A stretch of 64,000 bases of DNA from positions 1-64,000 of the forward strand of contig NZ_JBNAFU010000004.1 in the NCBI RefSeq assembly GCF_049800835.1, given 5' to 3'. The translations under genes were made by a program, and so were the position numbers. The notes under the pieces were generated by a model. It was given only the letters and a program-made list of their open reading frames with translations. It ran no database searches and had not been told where the DNA came from. Shown piece after piece: positions 8,321 through 16,900 of this stretch; within the stretch, counting starts at the first letter, position 1, and each line of letters begins with the position of its first letter. The DNA is from Dinoroseobacter sp049800835 (GTDB taxonomy: Bacteria > Pseudomonadota > Alphaproteobacteria > Rhodobacterales > Rhodobacteraceae).

Positions 8321-8354
8321 AACAAAAAAAGCGCCCGAGCCAAGGGCCGGGCGC
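8321..8354 (-). terminator. Rho-independent terminator
   Basis: GCGCCCG/CGGGCGC outer stem (8331-8337 with 8348-8354), inner GCC/GGC pairs around a 3-nt loop, and a T7 tract on the minus strand (8324-8330). The T-run is on the minus side only, so it serves the transcript coming from the YHS gene side or the candidate RNA above. Confidence 0.8.
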
Positions 8355-8430
8355 ATCAGTGACGGAACGAGGGACAGTGAAGCGCGGTCAGGAGTTCCGA
8401 GCCCGACCGCTCTAGAGTCGACATAGGTGC
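8321..8430 (-). ncRNA. Candidate small RNA ending in a strong terminator
   Basis: On the minus strand this stretch has no convincing reading frame. It contains a GCGGTC/GACCGC hairpin and ends in a near-perfect terminator: GCGCCCG pairs with CGGGCGC, with an inner GCC/GGC stem and one bulged A, followed by seven T. The terminator is about 150 bases beyond the stop of the YHS gene, which already has its own GC hairpin (8478-8500). That distance is why I suspect a separate RNA. A CTATGT element near 8420 could be its -10 box. It could equally be the long 3' end of the YHS transcript. Confidence 0.35.
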
Positions 8431-8507
8431 GGTGGCGAAAAAATGAAGGCCCCACACACGACTCTGTGATTTCCTGCCCGCCACCACCGGCGGCAGTGTC
8501 AAGATGC

Positions 8508-8963
8508 TCAATTCAGGACAGCAGGCCAATTTCCATCGCCCCGCGCGATGTTGCCGGGAATGTCCCGTTCCCAGCGGCGCTGAATGCGGCGCGAGAAGTT
8601 GAGATACAGCTTTCCATCCACGATCTTCCAGGCCTCGGGTACGGTCGAGGCGGTATAACCCTCGGCCACGGCCCAGGCGCAGTAGCCGCCGTATTGCGGT
8701 GCAAAGGCTTCCGGATCAGCCGCGAATGCCGCGCGGTTCGCATCCGACGAAAACAGCCATTCCGCACCATTCCAGCGATGGGTATGGGCCTGTGTGCCGC
8801 GGACGGGCGCGCCTTGTTTGAAGTAGGCCACCGGGTCGTACCCACGGATCGCCTGTCCCCCGTTTGCAAAAACGGGTGGTTCGGCGGCCAGTGCAGGCCC
8901 GGCAAAGGGAGCGGCCACAACGGCAAGGCCGACGCCTTGCAGGAAATTCCGTTTGGAAATCAT
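8508..8963 (-). CDS. YHS-domain protein with Tat-like signal
   Basis: A protein of 151 residues. The N-terminus MISKRNFLQGVGLAVV has a KR variant of the twin-arginine motif followed by a hydrophobic stretch and an ALA-A cleavage site. The rest is a YHS-type domain: GYDPVAYFKQGAPVRGT, the WLFSSDANRAAFAADPEAF middle and YGGYCAWAVAEGY with a single Cys. YHS proteins bind metal in sensing or transport; here the function is unknown. The start follows AGGAGACATCTG. Confidence 0.85.
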   Translation of the reverse strand: MISKRNFLQGVGLAVVAAPFAGPALAAEPPVFANGGQAIRGYDPVAYFKQGAPVRGTQAHTHRWNGAEWLFSSDANRAAFAADPEAFAPQYGGYCAWAVAEGYTASTVPEAWKIVDGKLYLNFSRRIQRRWERDIPGNIARGDGNWPAVLN

Positions 8964-9052
8964 CAGATGTCTCCTTGCGCTTGCATCTGCTTCGACAGGT
9001 GGCGCTGCCGATACAGCGGCGCAACACATCTGACGCGCATGTGAGACGGGTG

Positions 9053-9361
9053 TCAGTCGAAAATGTCTTCGATGAGGTCCGCAGCCTCGCCAAGAGCCTT
9101 TTGCCACAAGGGCTTCCGCCGTTTCTTGCGCCGCTTGTAGCCGGATCGGTCGTCGTGATCGAAACGCTGTTTTTTCGGCGCGTGCGGCGTGGAACGTTGC
9201 AGTTTCTTATGCCCCGGTTCGCGTGTCTTGAGCCATTTCAACTCATGAATGGGCGCCCCGCAGGACGAACAGGCCAGTTCATGCCCGTCGCGTGCGGTCG
9301 GCACCAGCATGCTGCGGGCCCCACAATAGGAACACGTGGCGATCTTGGTTCTGTCTGGCAT
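9053..9361 (-). CDS. Small zinc-ribbon protein
   Basis: The protein has 102 residues. The N-terminal half has a zinc ribbon with knuckles CSYC and CSSC, as in rubredoxin-like or topoisomerase-type ribbons. The middle is very basic (KKLQRSTPHAPKKQRF, KRRKKRRKPLW), and the C-terminus is an acidic helix ending LIEDIFD. It looks like a nucleic-acid-associated or assembly factor, but I know no function. The ATG at 9361 follows AGAGG. Confidence 0.75.
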   Translation of the reverse strand: MPDRTKIATCSYCGARSMLVPTARDGHELACSSCGAPIHELKWLKTREPGHKKLQRSTPHAPKKQRFDHDDRSGYKRRKKRRKPLWQKALGEAADLIEDIFD

Positions 9362-9407
9362 CAATCACATCCTCTTTGCCCCGATATAGGCAGCGCTTGG
9401 GCGAATG

Positions 9408-10196
9408 TCAGCCGCCGGTCTGGGCCGCGAACAGCGAAACAGCTGCCGCGTTGGACACGTTCAGTGACCCGAATGCGCGGGCATAGGGGATGCGGGCCAG
9501 CACATCGCAGGTCTCGCGTGTCTTTTCGCGCAGGCCCGGGCCTTCGGCGCCAAGAACCAGTGCCACAGGGCGGTCGCCGGCACGGGCAAGGGCGGGGGCG
9601 ATCTCGGTCTCGGCCTCGCCATCCAGCCCGATGAGGAAAAAGCCCATATCCCGCAACTCCTCCATCGTGCGGGCGAGATTGTTGACCCGCAGATAGGGCT
9701 GCCGCTCCAGCGCGCCCGAAGCCGTCTTGGCCAGCGCGCCGGTTTCCGGTGCCGCATGACGGGCGGTGGCAATGACGGCTGTTGCGCCGAATACCTCAGC
9801 CGAGCGAAGGATCGCGCCGACATTGTGGGGGTCTGTCACCCGGTCGAGGCACAGGACCAGCGGGCGCGTCGTCCCGTCCCCGGGTGCCACCTGCGCGACC
9901 GGGCCCCAGTCCAGCGCCTTGACCTCCAGCGCGGCCCCCTGATGCACCGATCCCGGGTCGAGCGGGGCGGGAAACTTTCGCGGATCAGCCATCTCGGGGT
10001 CCATGCCAGAGGTGGTGATGGCATCCGCCAACTTGTCGGCGGCGTTTTTGGTCACGACCAGCCGCAGTTTTTCCCGCGCGGGGTTCATCAGCGCGTCCCG
10101 GACCGCGTGCAACCCGAAGAGCCACACGGTCTGGGCCGCCGCTGCGCGACGCGCACGTTCCTTTTCGATGACCCATGTTGGTTTCCTGGCGGGCAT
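9408..10196 (-). CDS. rlmB: 23S rRNA 2'-O-ribose methyltransferase of the TrmH/RlmB family
   Basis: A SpoU/TrmH protein of 262 residues with an N-terminal substrate-binding domain (WLFGLHAVRDALMNP, residues about 25-100) and a C-terminal trefoil-knot catalytic domain. The three SpoU motifs are visible: LDRVTDPHNVGAILRSAEVFG with the catalytic Asn and Arg, LVLGAEGPGLRE, and IPYARAFGSLNVSNAAAVSL. RlmB methylates G2251 of 23S rRNA; the exact target is inferred from family. It is divergent from tRNA-Tyr. Confidence 0.92.
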   Translation of the reverse strand: MPARKPTWVIEKERARRAAAAQTVWLFGLHAVRDALMNPAREKLRLVVTKNAADKLADAITTSGMDPEMADPRKFPAPLDPGSVHQGAALEVKALDWGPVAQVAPGDGTTRPLVLCLDRVTDPHNVGAILRSAEVFGATAVIATARHAAPETGALAKTASGALERQPYLRVNNLARTMEELRDMGFFLIGLDGEAETEIAPALARAGDRPVALVLGAEGPGLREKTRETCDVLARIPYARAFGSLNVSNAAAVSLFAAQTGG

Positions 10197-10296
10197 TCGC
10201 GTTTCTCCGCTTGTCGGTCAGGGGCCCGGCATACGGCGTGACCGCGCCCCGGTCAATCAGGCGCCAGGTCGCTGATAGAGCGTTCGGATTTTGCGG

Positions 10297-10325
10297 TTGA
10301 CGCCCCAGCACGGTCTGAGTAATCA
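10297..10325 (+). promoter_or_regulatory. Sigma-70 type promoter of tRNA-Tyr
   Basis: TTGACG, a 17-base spacer and TAATCA, ending ten bases before the mature tRNA 5' end. Spacing and position fit a housekeeping tRNA promoter. Confidence 0.6.
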
Positions 10326-10335
10326 CGCCTCTGTT

Positions 10336-10419
10336 GGGCGACAGGCCGCAAGGTGTGGCAGGGGACTGTAACTCCCTCGCGGAGACGCACGCCTGGTTCG
10401 ATTCCAGGGTCGCCCACCA
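10336..10419 (+). tRNA. tRNA-Tyr (anticodon GTA)
   Basis: The acceptor stem GGGCGAC pairs with GTCGCCC, the D-arm is GCC/GGC, the anticodon stem is GGGGA/TCCCT with loop CTGTAAC (anticodon GTA), there is a long variable arm as expected for bacterial tyrosine tRNA, the T-arm is CCTGG/CCAGG, and CCA is encoded at the 3' end. No tail terminator is obvious. Confidence 0.96.
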
Positions 10420-10496
10420 CTTTCCAAGAACGCCGCCGGTCACGTGATCGCAATTCGCCGCAAAAGGGCGCAACCGATGCCGTGGGCGGCACCCTG

Positions 10497-11090
10497 TCAC
10501 TCCGGGACAAACTCCATGAGCGTCATGAGAAGGGAAACCGCTGCAATCCAGGCGGCGGCGACCCGGAATGCAACGGGCACCCAGTCGACCGTGTACCTGT
10601 CCTGAACGAAACGGGTGAAGGCAAAGATGTAAAGCAGGCCGATGCAGGCGCCGACCACCGCGCCAAGGGATGTTACGATCCTGTCCATTGGCGGGCCGGG
10701 GTCCGCAAGGGAAAGTAGCCCGATCGAGGCGCCGCCGAGCGCTGCGAGGCAACTGGCAAGGCTCAACCCGCGCCCGGGGGCAAGCGCCGCCATCGCCGCC
10801 GCGACAAGAGCGGTGGCGAACATGGCGGTCGCTGCCGGCGTCAGGTACGCGCCACACGCCACACCCCCGAGGACAGCTGTCATATAAAGGCCCACCGGCC
10901 AGCGGGCCTCGGCCGGTCTGAAACCGCCTGCCATCAGGCCGACCGCCAGCAGGACAAGCGCCTGCGCAGGTGTCGAGACCGGGTGAAGCAGCCCTGAATA
11001 GAAACCCTCGATCCCTTCGATCGGGCTGTGCGCGGCCGCCGGAAAGGGCACGGCTGCACCGCACGCCCCGGCCCGCCACCGCGTCCGCAT
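10497..11090 (-). CDS. HupE/UreJ-like membrane protein, divergent copy
   Basis: A protein of 197 residues with a short N-terminal signal-like segment and about six hydrophobic helices. It looks like a distant paralogue of the HupE/UreJ protein just upstream: GLLHPVSTPAQALVLLAVGLMAG occupies the place of the HupE motif, but the metal-ligand DH of that motif is missing. HupE/UreJ proteins are membrane metal (nickel or cobalt) permease-like accessories; for this copy the function is inference. It starts two bases after the stop of the upstream gene, so the two are one operon. Confidence 0.7.
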   Translation of the reverse strand: MRTRWRAGACGAAVPFPAAAHSPIEGIEGFYSGLLHPVSTPAQALVLLAVGLMAGGFRPAEARWPVGLYMTAVLGGVACGAYLTPAATAMFATALVAAAMAALAPGRGLSLASCLAALGGASIGLLSLADPGPPMDRIVTSLGAVVGACIGLLYIFAFTRFVQDRYTVDWVPVAFRVAAAWIAAVSLLMTLMEFVPE

Positions 11091-11092
11091 GG

Positions 11093-11692
11093 TCAGGCGA
11101 GGCCGGTCAGAAACGCCACGCCCGCAAGTGAGATCACGCCGCCTGCGCCGCGAATGACTATCCGGCCTTGGGGCCACTTGGCCAGCAGGCCGAATGCTAT
11201 ACCGACCAGGTGCAGCAGCCCGGTGGATATCACGAAGCCCACGATGTATCCGAAGGCATTCACCGACCCCGGCAATTCGGTTCCATGGGCATATCCGTGA
11301 AAGATCGCGAAGGCTCCCACCAGCAGGGCCGCCACCCAGAGCGGAGGTTTGGTCGCCAATGCGATCATCAGCCCGAGAACAACGGCGGAAAGTGCAATGC
11401 CCGTTTCGATGGCCGGAACAGGGAGCCCGAGCATGCCGAGGCCTGCGCCCAACGCCATCACGAGGGGGAAGATGATCGGCAGAAGCCAGATCGCCGGCGC
11501 CCCAAGGAATGCGCCCCATAATCCCACGGCAACCATGGCAGCGACGTGATCCCACCCCAGGATCGGATGCGTCAGGCCGCTCACGAACCCTCCGCCGTAA
11601 CCATCTTCGGCATGGGCCAGGGACGGCTCGGCCAGAAGACCTGCGCCGATCGTCAAAACCGCCACAAAAACCATGATCCGATAAAATGTCAT
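11093..11692 (-). CDS. HupE/UreJ family membrane protein
   Basis: A 199-residue protein with a cleavable signal (ending SLAHAED) and six hydrophobic segments. The family motif HPILGWDHVAAMVAVGLWGAF is intact, and a second histidine motif, AIFHGYAHGTELP, is in the middle; these are the expected metal ligands. Proteins of this type accompany nickel enzymes (hydrogenase, urease) and probably move or store nickel, although no urease or hydrogenase gene lies in the window. The ATG chosen begins MTFYRIMVF; an upstream extension without a ribosome site was discarded. Confidence 0.85.
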   Translation of the reverse strand: MTFYRIMVFVAVLTIGAGLLAEPSLAHAEDGYGGGFVSGLTHPILGWDHVAAMVAVGLWGAFLGAPAIWLLPIIFPLVMALGAGLGMLGLPVPAIETGIALSAVVLGLMIALATKPPLWVAALLVGAFAIFHGYAHGTELPGSVNAFGYIVGFVISTGLLHLVGIAFGLLAKWPQGRIVIRGAGGVISLAGVAFLTGLA

Positions 11693-11739
11693 AAGCCCTC
11701 CGCCCCCTTTGGCCTCATGCTGCAAAACGTACCCCGCGC

Positions 11740-12150
11740 CTAGCGCAACTCCACCTGGGCGCGGTTGAAACTGGCCTCGGTCGTGCTGCCATCACTGTAG
11801 ACGAGTGTCACCGACACGGTTTCCACACTCCCTGCCGGAAACGACACGTACGGTTGGTGCGCACTGTCCTGAAACGCGTTGGGGGACGGCGCATCGGTGT
11901 AGCACGGCTCCATCGGTTTCACGGCCTCTGCCGCGCCGTTCACGCTGTAGCGGATTTCCCGCAGTCCGCAGCGCCAGCTTTCGACCTGCGTGAAATAGAC
12001 CAGGTCCTGCCCCTGCCAGTTCCGCACGGCAATCCAGCTGCCCTGCGTTGCCGTCAGGATCGGTTTGACCTCGTCCACGGTTGTGAAGGTCTGGGCGGTT
12101 GCCATTCCGGGGATCAGGCACAGCAGGATGAGGGCAGGGCGCACGCGCAT
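11740..12150 (-). CDS. Conserved secreted protein of unknown function
   Basis: 136 residues. MRVRPALILLCLIPGMATAQ is a standard Sec signal peptide. The mature part begins TFTTVDEVKPILTATQGSWIAVR and has two cysteines (WRCGLREIRY and EPCYTD) that could form a disulfide. It looks like a small periplasmic beta domain. I do not recognise a named family. It is divergent from the gene that follows, with 79 bases between the starts. Confidence 0.7.
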   Translation of the reverse strand: MRVRPALILLCLIPGMATAQTFTTVDEVKPILTATQGSWIAVRNWQGQDLVYFTQVESWRCGLREIRYSVNGAAEAVKPMEPCYTDAPSPNAFQDSAHQPYVSFPAGSVETVSVTLVYSDGSTTEASFNRAQVELR

Positions 12151-12229
12151 CGGGTATCCTCTGGGTCAGGCGGCTTGATACGCCGCGATTTCCTGCCATA
12201 GTCGCGGAAAACACGGGCCAAATCCACCC

Positions 12230-13237
12230 ATGTCGTCCTCCCCTCCCGCCCCCTCGGACCCCACCGTTTGCGCAGTCGTTCAGAACGGACGCCTGACCTA
12301 CGAGGCGGTGATCTTCTGCGCATCCTTTCGCGCGGCCAACCCGGACTACGCGGGCCGTCTGATCCTGCTGGAACCCGCGCCCGGGCCGCTCTGGCCCGAT
12401 GATCCGACCGTACAGGACCCCGACGCCCGTTTCCTGCTTGAAACCGAATTCGGGGCAGAGATTGTCCCGTTCACGGCGGAGCTGTTCGGCGCGCGCTATC
12501 CCAACGGCAACAAGATCGAAGCACTTTCGGCCTTGCCCGCAGACACCCCGTTCGTGTTCTTTGACACCGATACGCTGCACCTGGGGCCGCTTGGCGATGT
12601 GCCCTTCGATTTTGCCCGTCCCAGCGCCTCGATGAAACGTACGGGGACCTGGCCGAAGCCGAGCCTTTACGGCCCGGGTCACACGGAGATCTGGAAATCG
12701 CTTTACGACCGGTTCGACCTGGATTTCGAGACCTCGCTCGACCTGCGGTTTCCCGAAGGCTACTGGGAACGCTACCTCTACTTCAACGCAGGGTGGTTCT
12801 ACGGGGCCTGTCCGCAGGCGTTCGGCGCACGATTTCGCGAAATTGCGGGGACGATCGACAAGGACCCGCCGGCGGAGTTGGTCGGACAGTCCTTTGATCC
12901 GTGGCTGGACCAGATCGCGCTGCCGCTGGTGATCCACAGCCTCGGCGGCGGGCGGGACCCGTCCTGTGCGGGCCTGCTGGACGGGCGCATCACCTGCCAT
13001 TACCGCCTGTTGCCGCTGCTTTACGCGCGTGAGGCGGACGAGGTCGTCGAGACGCTGGAGCGCGTCGTGGCGCCCAACCGCATCAAGAAAGTGCTGAAGG
13101 GCTCCGAGGCTGCCAAACGCATGATCTATCAAGGCAAGGGCGCGAAAGCGCGTGCGTTGTTCGATCGAGACAACCTGCCCGTGAAAGAAGCTGCCATCCG
13201 AAACCGGCTGAAACGCGAAAAGCTCTGGCTGCGCTAG
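12230..13237 (+). CDS. Glycosyltransferase-like protein with DxD motif (function unknown)
   Basis: 335 residues. The N-terminal region (VCAVVQNGRLTYEAVIFCASFR) and the FVFFDTDTLHLG segment around residue 110 resemble a GT-A fold with a DxD metal-binding motif, as in family 8/24-like sugar transferases. YFNAGWFYGACP further on fits the acceptor-side motif of such enzymes. The C-terminal 80 residues are basic and helical. No signal peptide or membrane segment. The donor and acceptor cannot be deduced; assignment to the superfamily is inference. Confidence 0.6.
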   Translation: MSSSPPAPSDPTVCAVVQNGRLTYEAVIFCASFRAANPDYAGRLILLEPAPGPLWPDDPTVQDPDARFLLETEFGAEIVPFTAELFGARYPNGNKIEALSALPADTPFVFFDTDTLHLGPLGDVPFDFARPSASMKRTGTWPKPSLYGPGHTEIWKSLYDRFDLDFETSLDLRFPEGYWERYLYFNAGWFYGACPQAFGARFREIAGTIDKDPPAELVGQSFDPWLDQIALPLVIHSLGGGRDPSCAGLLDGRITCHYRLLPLLYAREADEVVETLERVVAPNRIKKVLKGSEAAKRMIYQGKGAKARALFDRDNLPVKEAAIRNRLKREKLWLR

Positions 13238-13290
13238 GCGCGCGCCACACCCCCGAAGGGGACTGACCTGTCACGCTTTTCTAAGAAAGT

Positions 13291-13365
13291 TGGAGCGGGC
13301 GAGGCGATTCGAACGCCCGACCCTAACCTTGGCAAGGTTATGCTCTACCCCTGAGCTACGCCCGC
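13291..13365 (-). tRNA. tRNA-Gly (anticodon GCC)
   Basis: Read on the minus strand: acceptor GCGGGCG, D-arm GCTC/GAGC with AGGGGTA loop, anticodon stem AACCT/AGGTT around TGCCAA (anticodon GCC), T-arm CGGGCGTTCGAATCGC, encoded CCA. Seventy-five bases. Confidence 0.96.
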
Positions 13366-13382
13366 ATCCTTTGGGTGAGCGT

Positions 13383-13411
13383 GATGTAACGACCCCGCCC
13401 CAGTGCTGCAA
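13383..13411 (-). promoter_or_regulatory. Sigma-70 type promoter of tRNA-Gly
   Basis: On the minus strand TTGCAG, a 17-base spacer and TACATC, placed 17 bases before the tRNA 5' end. Confidence 0.5.
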
Positions 13412-13570
13412 GGGAAAAACGACTGTCCCGACCAGTTTTTTTGACCGGGCCCCGACGGCACAAGAGCACCTCCAAATCCGGCGATTCAGGAAACCGGACC
13501 GGATGTGCTACAGTCGCAGTCCTCTGTTTCAGAGGCATAAAAACACTCAATTCAAATAAGGGGGGACGGC

Positions 13571-13858
13571 ATGTTTGCACGTGTCACGAAATTCAAGATG
13601 AAGGCGGATGCAGTGACTGCTGCAGTGGCGAAGATGGAAGAGCTGAAGCCGCAAATCATGGCGCTCGACGGCTTGCATCAGTTCATCAACGTCATGCAAT
13701 CGGATGGCTCCGGCTACATCATCTCGGTGGTCGAGAGCGAAGAGAAATCAAATGCCAACGCCTCGCACGTGGCAGCCCTTTGGGGGCAGATGGCCGAGTT
13801 CCTCGAAGGCCCGCCAGAGCCGGTCGGCCACAACGTCATGGCGAACTGGACGACGTAA
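13571..13858 (+). CDS. Small antibiotic-monooxygenase-like (dimeric alpha-beta barrel) protein
   Basis: 95 residues starting MFARVTKFKMKADAV and containing GLHQFINVMQSDGSGYIISVVES, the pattern of the ABM/dimeric alpha-beta barrel superfamily: a beta strand, a helix with a regulatory-type EELKPQ, then two strands. Such proteins act as small heme-degrading or quinone monooxygenases or only bind ligands; no catalytic residue can be named here. A good ribosome site (GGGGGGA) lies seven bases before the ATG. A small CCTCTG/CAGAGG hairpin is in the leader. Confidence 0.7.
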   Translation: MFARVTKFKMKADAVTAAVAKMEELKPQIMALDGLHQFINVMQSDGSGYIISVVESEEKSNANASHVAALWGQMAEFLEGPPEPVGHNVMANWTT

Positions 13859-13993
13859 CCCCTCCCTAATCGCGGGGTCAGGGGGTGTGCTCCCTTGCTC
13901 CGCACCTCGCTGGCCGAAGGGCTGTGTGTTGCGCGCCCGAGCAGGGTGTGCGATGTCCGTCGCTTGCGCGCGCACACCACATCCCGCCTCGGA

Positions 13994-16900
13994 TCACGAC
14001 AACTCGACCAGCAGATCCTTTGCGTCGATCTGAGCCGCGGGCGCAACATGGACGGCCTTTACGACCGCGTCCCGTTCGGCATGGATGCCGGTTTCCATCT
14101 TCATGGCCTCGATGGTCAGCAGAAGATCGCCTTCCTTGACCTTCGCGCCCGGTTGCACCGCGACGGAGGCGACAACCCCCGGCATCGGCGCCCCGATATG
14201 GTCCGGGTTGCCCAGTTCCGCCTTGGGCCGTGCCTGGACCGCCCCCTTGGCCTTGCGGTCGGCGATTCGGATCACGCGGGGCTGGCCGTTCAGTTCGAAG
14301 AAGACCTTCGCCTCGCCGTCCTCGTTGGTCTCCGAAATCGCCTGGCACCGAATTTCGAGCGTTTTGCCGGGGTCGATCTCGGCCGAAATTTCGTCCCCCG
14401 GCTCCATCCCGTAAAAGAACGTGCGCGTGGGCAGGGTCCGGACTGGCCCGTATTCCGCATGTCGGGTCAGGTAGTCGGTGACGACCTTGGGATACATCAG
14501 GTACCCGTTCAGATCTTCGTCATCGATCTCCACCCCGTCGAATTTGCCCGCAAGTTCCGCGCGCATTGCCTCCAGATCGGTGGGGGGCAGATGCTTGCCC
14601 GGGCGTTCGGTGTCGGGCTTTTCGCCTTTCAGAACCTTGTCGATGATGTTTGCAGGGAACCCGCCGGGGGGTTGGCCCAGATTGCCACGCATCATGTCGA
14701 CGACAGAGTCGGGGAAGGACAGATCGCGCTCCGGGTCTTCGACCTCGGCGCGGGTCAGACCCTGGCTCACCATCAGCAGCGCCATGTCGCCCACCACCTT
14801 GGAGGACGGCGTGACCTTCACGATATCGCCGAACATCTGGTTCACATCCGCATAGGTCTGCGCAACCTCATGCCAGCGCTCCTCCAGCCCCAGGCTGCGC
14901 GCCTGCGCCTTGAGGTTGGTGAACTGGCCGCCCGGCATCTCGTGCAGATACACCTCGGAGCTTGGGGCCTGCTGCCCGGTCTCGAACGCCGCGTATTCGG
15001 ATCGCACCGCTTCCCAGTAATCCGAGATCTCGCGGATCGACTTGATGTCGAGGCCCGTGTCCCGGTCGGTGTTGCGCAGCGCTTCGACCACCGACCCCAA
15101 CGTCGCCTGAGAGGTGTTGCCCGACAGCGCGTCCATCGCGCAGTCCACCGCGTCCACGCCTGCGTCCGCTGCCGCGAGGATCGTGGCACAGGCGACACCG
15201 GCTGTGTCGTGGGTGTGGAAGTGAATGGGCAGGCCCACCTCTTCCTTCAGGGCCTTGATCAGCAACCGGGCAGAGGCAGGCTTGAGCAGCCCCGCCATGT
15301 CCTTCAGGCCCAGCACGTGCGCGCCGGCGTCCTTCAACTCCTTGCCCATCGCCACGTAGTAGTTCAGGTCGTATTTCGCCCGCGCGGGGTCGAGGATGTC
15401 ACCGGTGTAGCAGATCGTGCCCTCGCAGACCTTGTTGGCCTCGATGACCGCGTCCATCGCCACGCGCATGTTCTCCACCCAGTTGAGGCTGTCGAACACG
15501 CGGAACACGTCGACGCCTGAGGCCGCCGCCTGCCGTGTGAACTCCTGCACAACGTTGTCGGGGTAGTTGGTATAGCCGACCCCGTTGGAGCCGCGCAGCA
15601 GCATCTGCGTCATCACATTGGGCAGGCCCGCGCGAATGTCGCGCAGCCGCTGCCACGGGCATTCCTGCAGAAACCGGTAGGCCACGTCGAACGTCGCCCC
15701 GCCCCAGCATTCGACCGAGAAGAGACCGGGCAGATTCGCCGCGTAACTCGGGGCGACCCGGATCATGTCGATCGACCGCATCCGCGTAGCCAACAGCGAC
15801 TGGTGCCCGTCGCGCATCGTGGTGTCGGTGATCAGCAGGTGCTTTTGCGCCGCCATCCAGTCGGCCACGGCCTGCGGGCCCTTTTCGTCCAGAAGCTGCC
15901 GTGTGCCGGGCGCAGGGGCAGCCTTGGGCGCGGGGGCTTTCAGCGGGCGGGCCTGCGCCGGGGGCAGGGGGCGGCCTTCGGTTTCGGGGTGCCCGTTGAC
16001 CGAGATATCGGCGATATAGCGCAGGATGCGCGTGGCCCGGTCGCGTCGTTTCGGAAACTCGAACAGCTCCGGCGTCTCATCGATGAATTTCGTGGTGTAC
16101 TGGTTGTTCAGGAAGGTCGGGTGCTTCAGCAGGTTCTCGACAAACGCGATATTCGTGCTGACACCCCGGATCCGGAACTCGCGCAGGGCGCGGTCCATCC
16201 GGGCAATCGCGGCTTCCGGCGTCGGGGCCCAGGCGGTCACCTTCTCCAGAAGGCTGTCATAGTAGCGCGTGATCACAGCCCCGGAATAGGCCGTGCCCCC
16301 GTCCAGACGGATGCCCATGCCGGTCGCGCCGCGATAGGCGGTGATCCGGCCATAGTCCGGGATGAAATTGTTGCGCGGGTCCTCTGTCGTGACCCGGCAC
16401 TGGATCGCATGGCCGCTCAGTTGAACGTCGTACTGGCTGGCGACACCCGTGGCCTCGGTCAGGCTCTTGCCCTCGGCGATCAGGATCTGGGCGCGCACGA
16501 TGTCGATGCCCGTGACTTCCTCGGTCACGGTGTGCTCGACCTGCACGCGGGGGTTCACCTCGATGAAGTAGAACTCGCCCGACTCCATATCCATCAGGAA
16601 CTCGACCGTGCCCGCGCATTCGTAGTTCACATGGGCGCAGATCTTGCGCCCCAATTCACATATCCGCTCACGCTGGGCGCTGCTCAGATACGGCGCGGGC
16701 GCGCGCTCCACGACCTTCTGGTTGCGCCGCTGGACCGAACAATCGCGTTCCCAGAGGTGATAGATATTGCCCATCGTATCGCCGAGGATCTGAACCTCCA
16801 CATGGCGGGCGCGGGTGATCATCTTTTCCAGATACCCCTCGCCATTGCCGAAGGCCGCTTCGGCCTCCCGACGGCCCTCGCGGACTTTCTCTGGCAGCTC

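Noticed and set aside
10253..10510. Minus-strand frame over the tRNA-Tyr gene
   Set aside because: It is the reverse complement of a complete tRNA, a common source of false proteins.
13945..13978. GGTGTGCG/CGCACACC hairpin after pyc as terminator
   Set aside because: The stem is real but has an 18-base loop and no T-run on either strand, so I do not call it a terminator.
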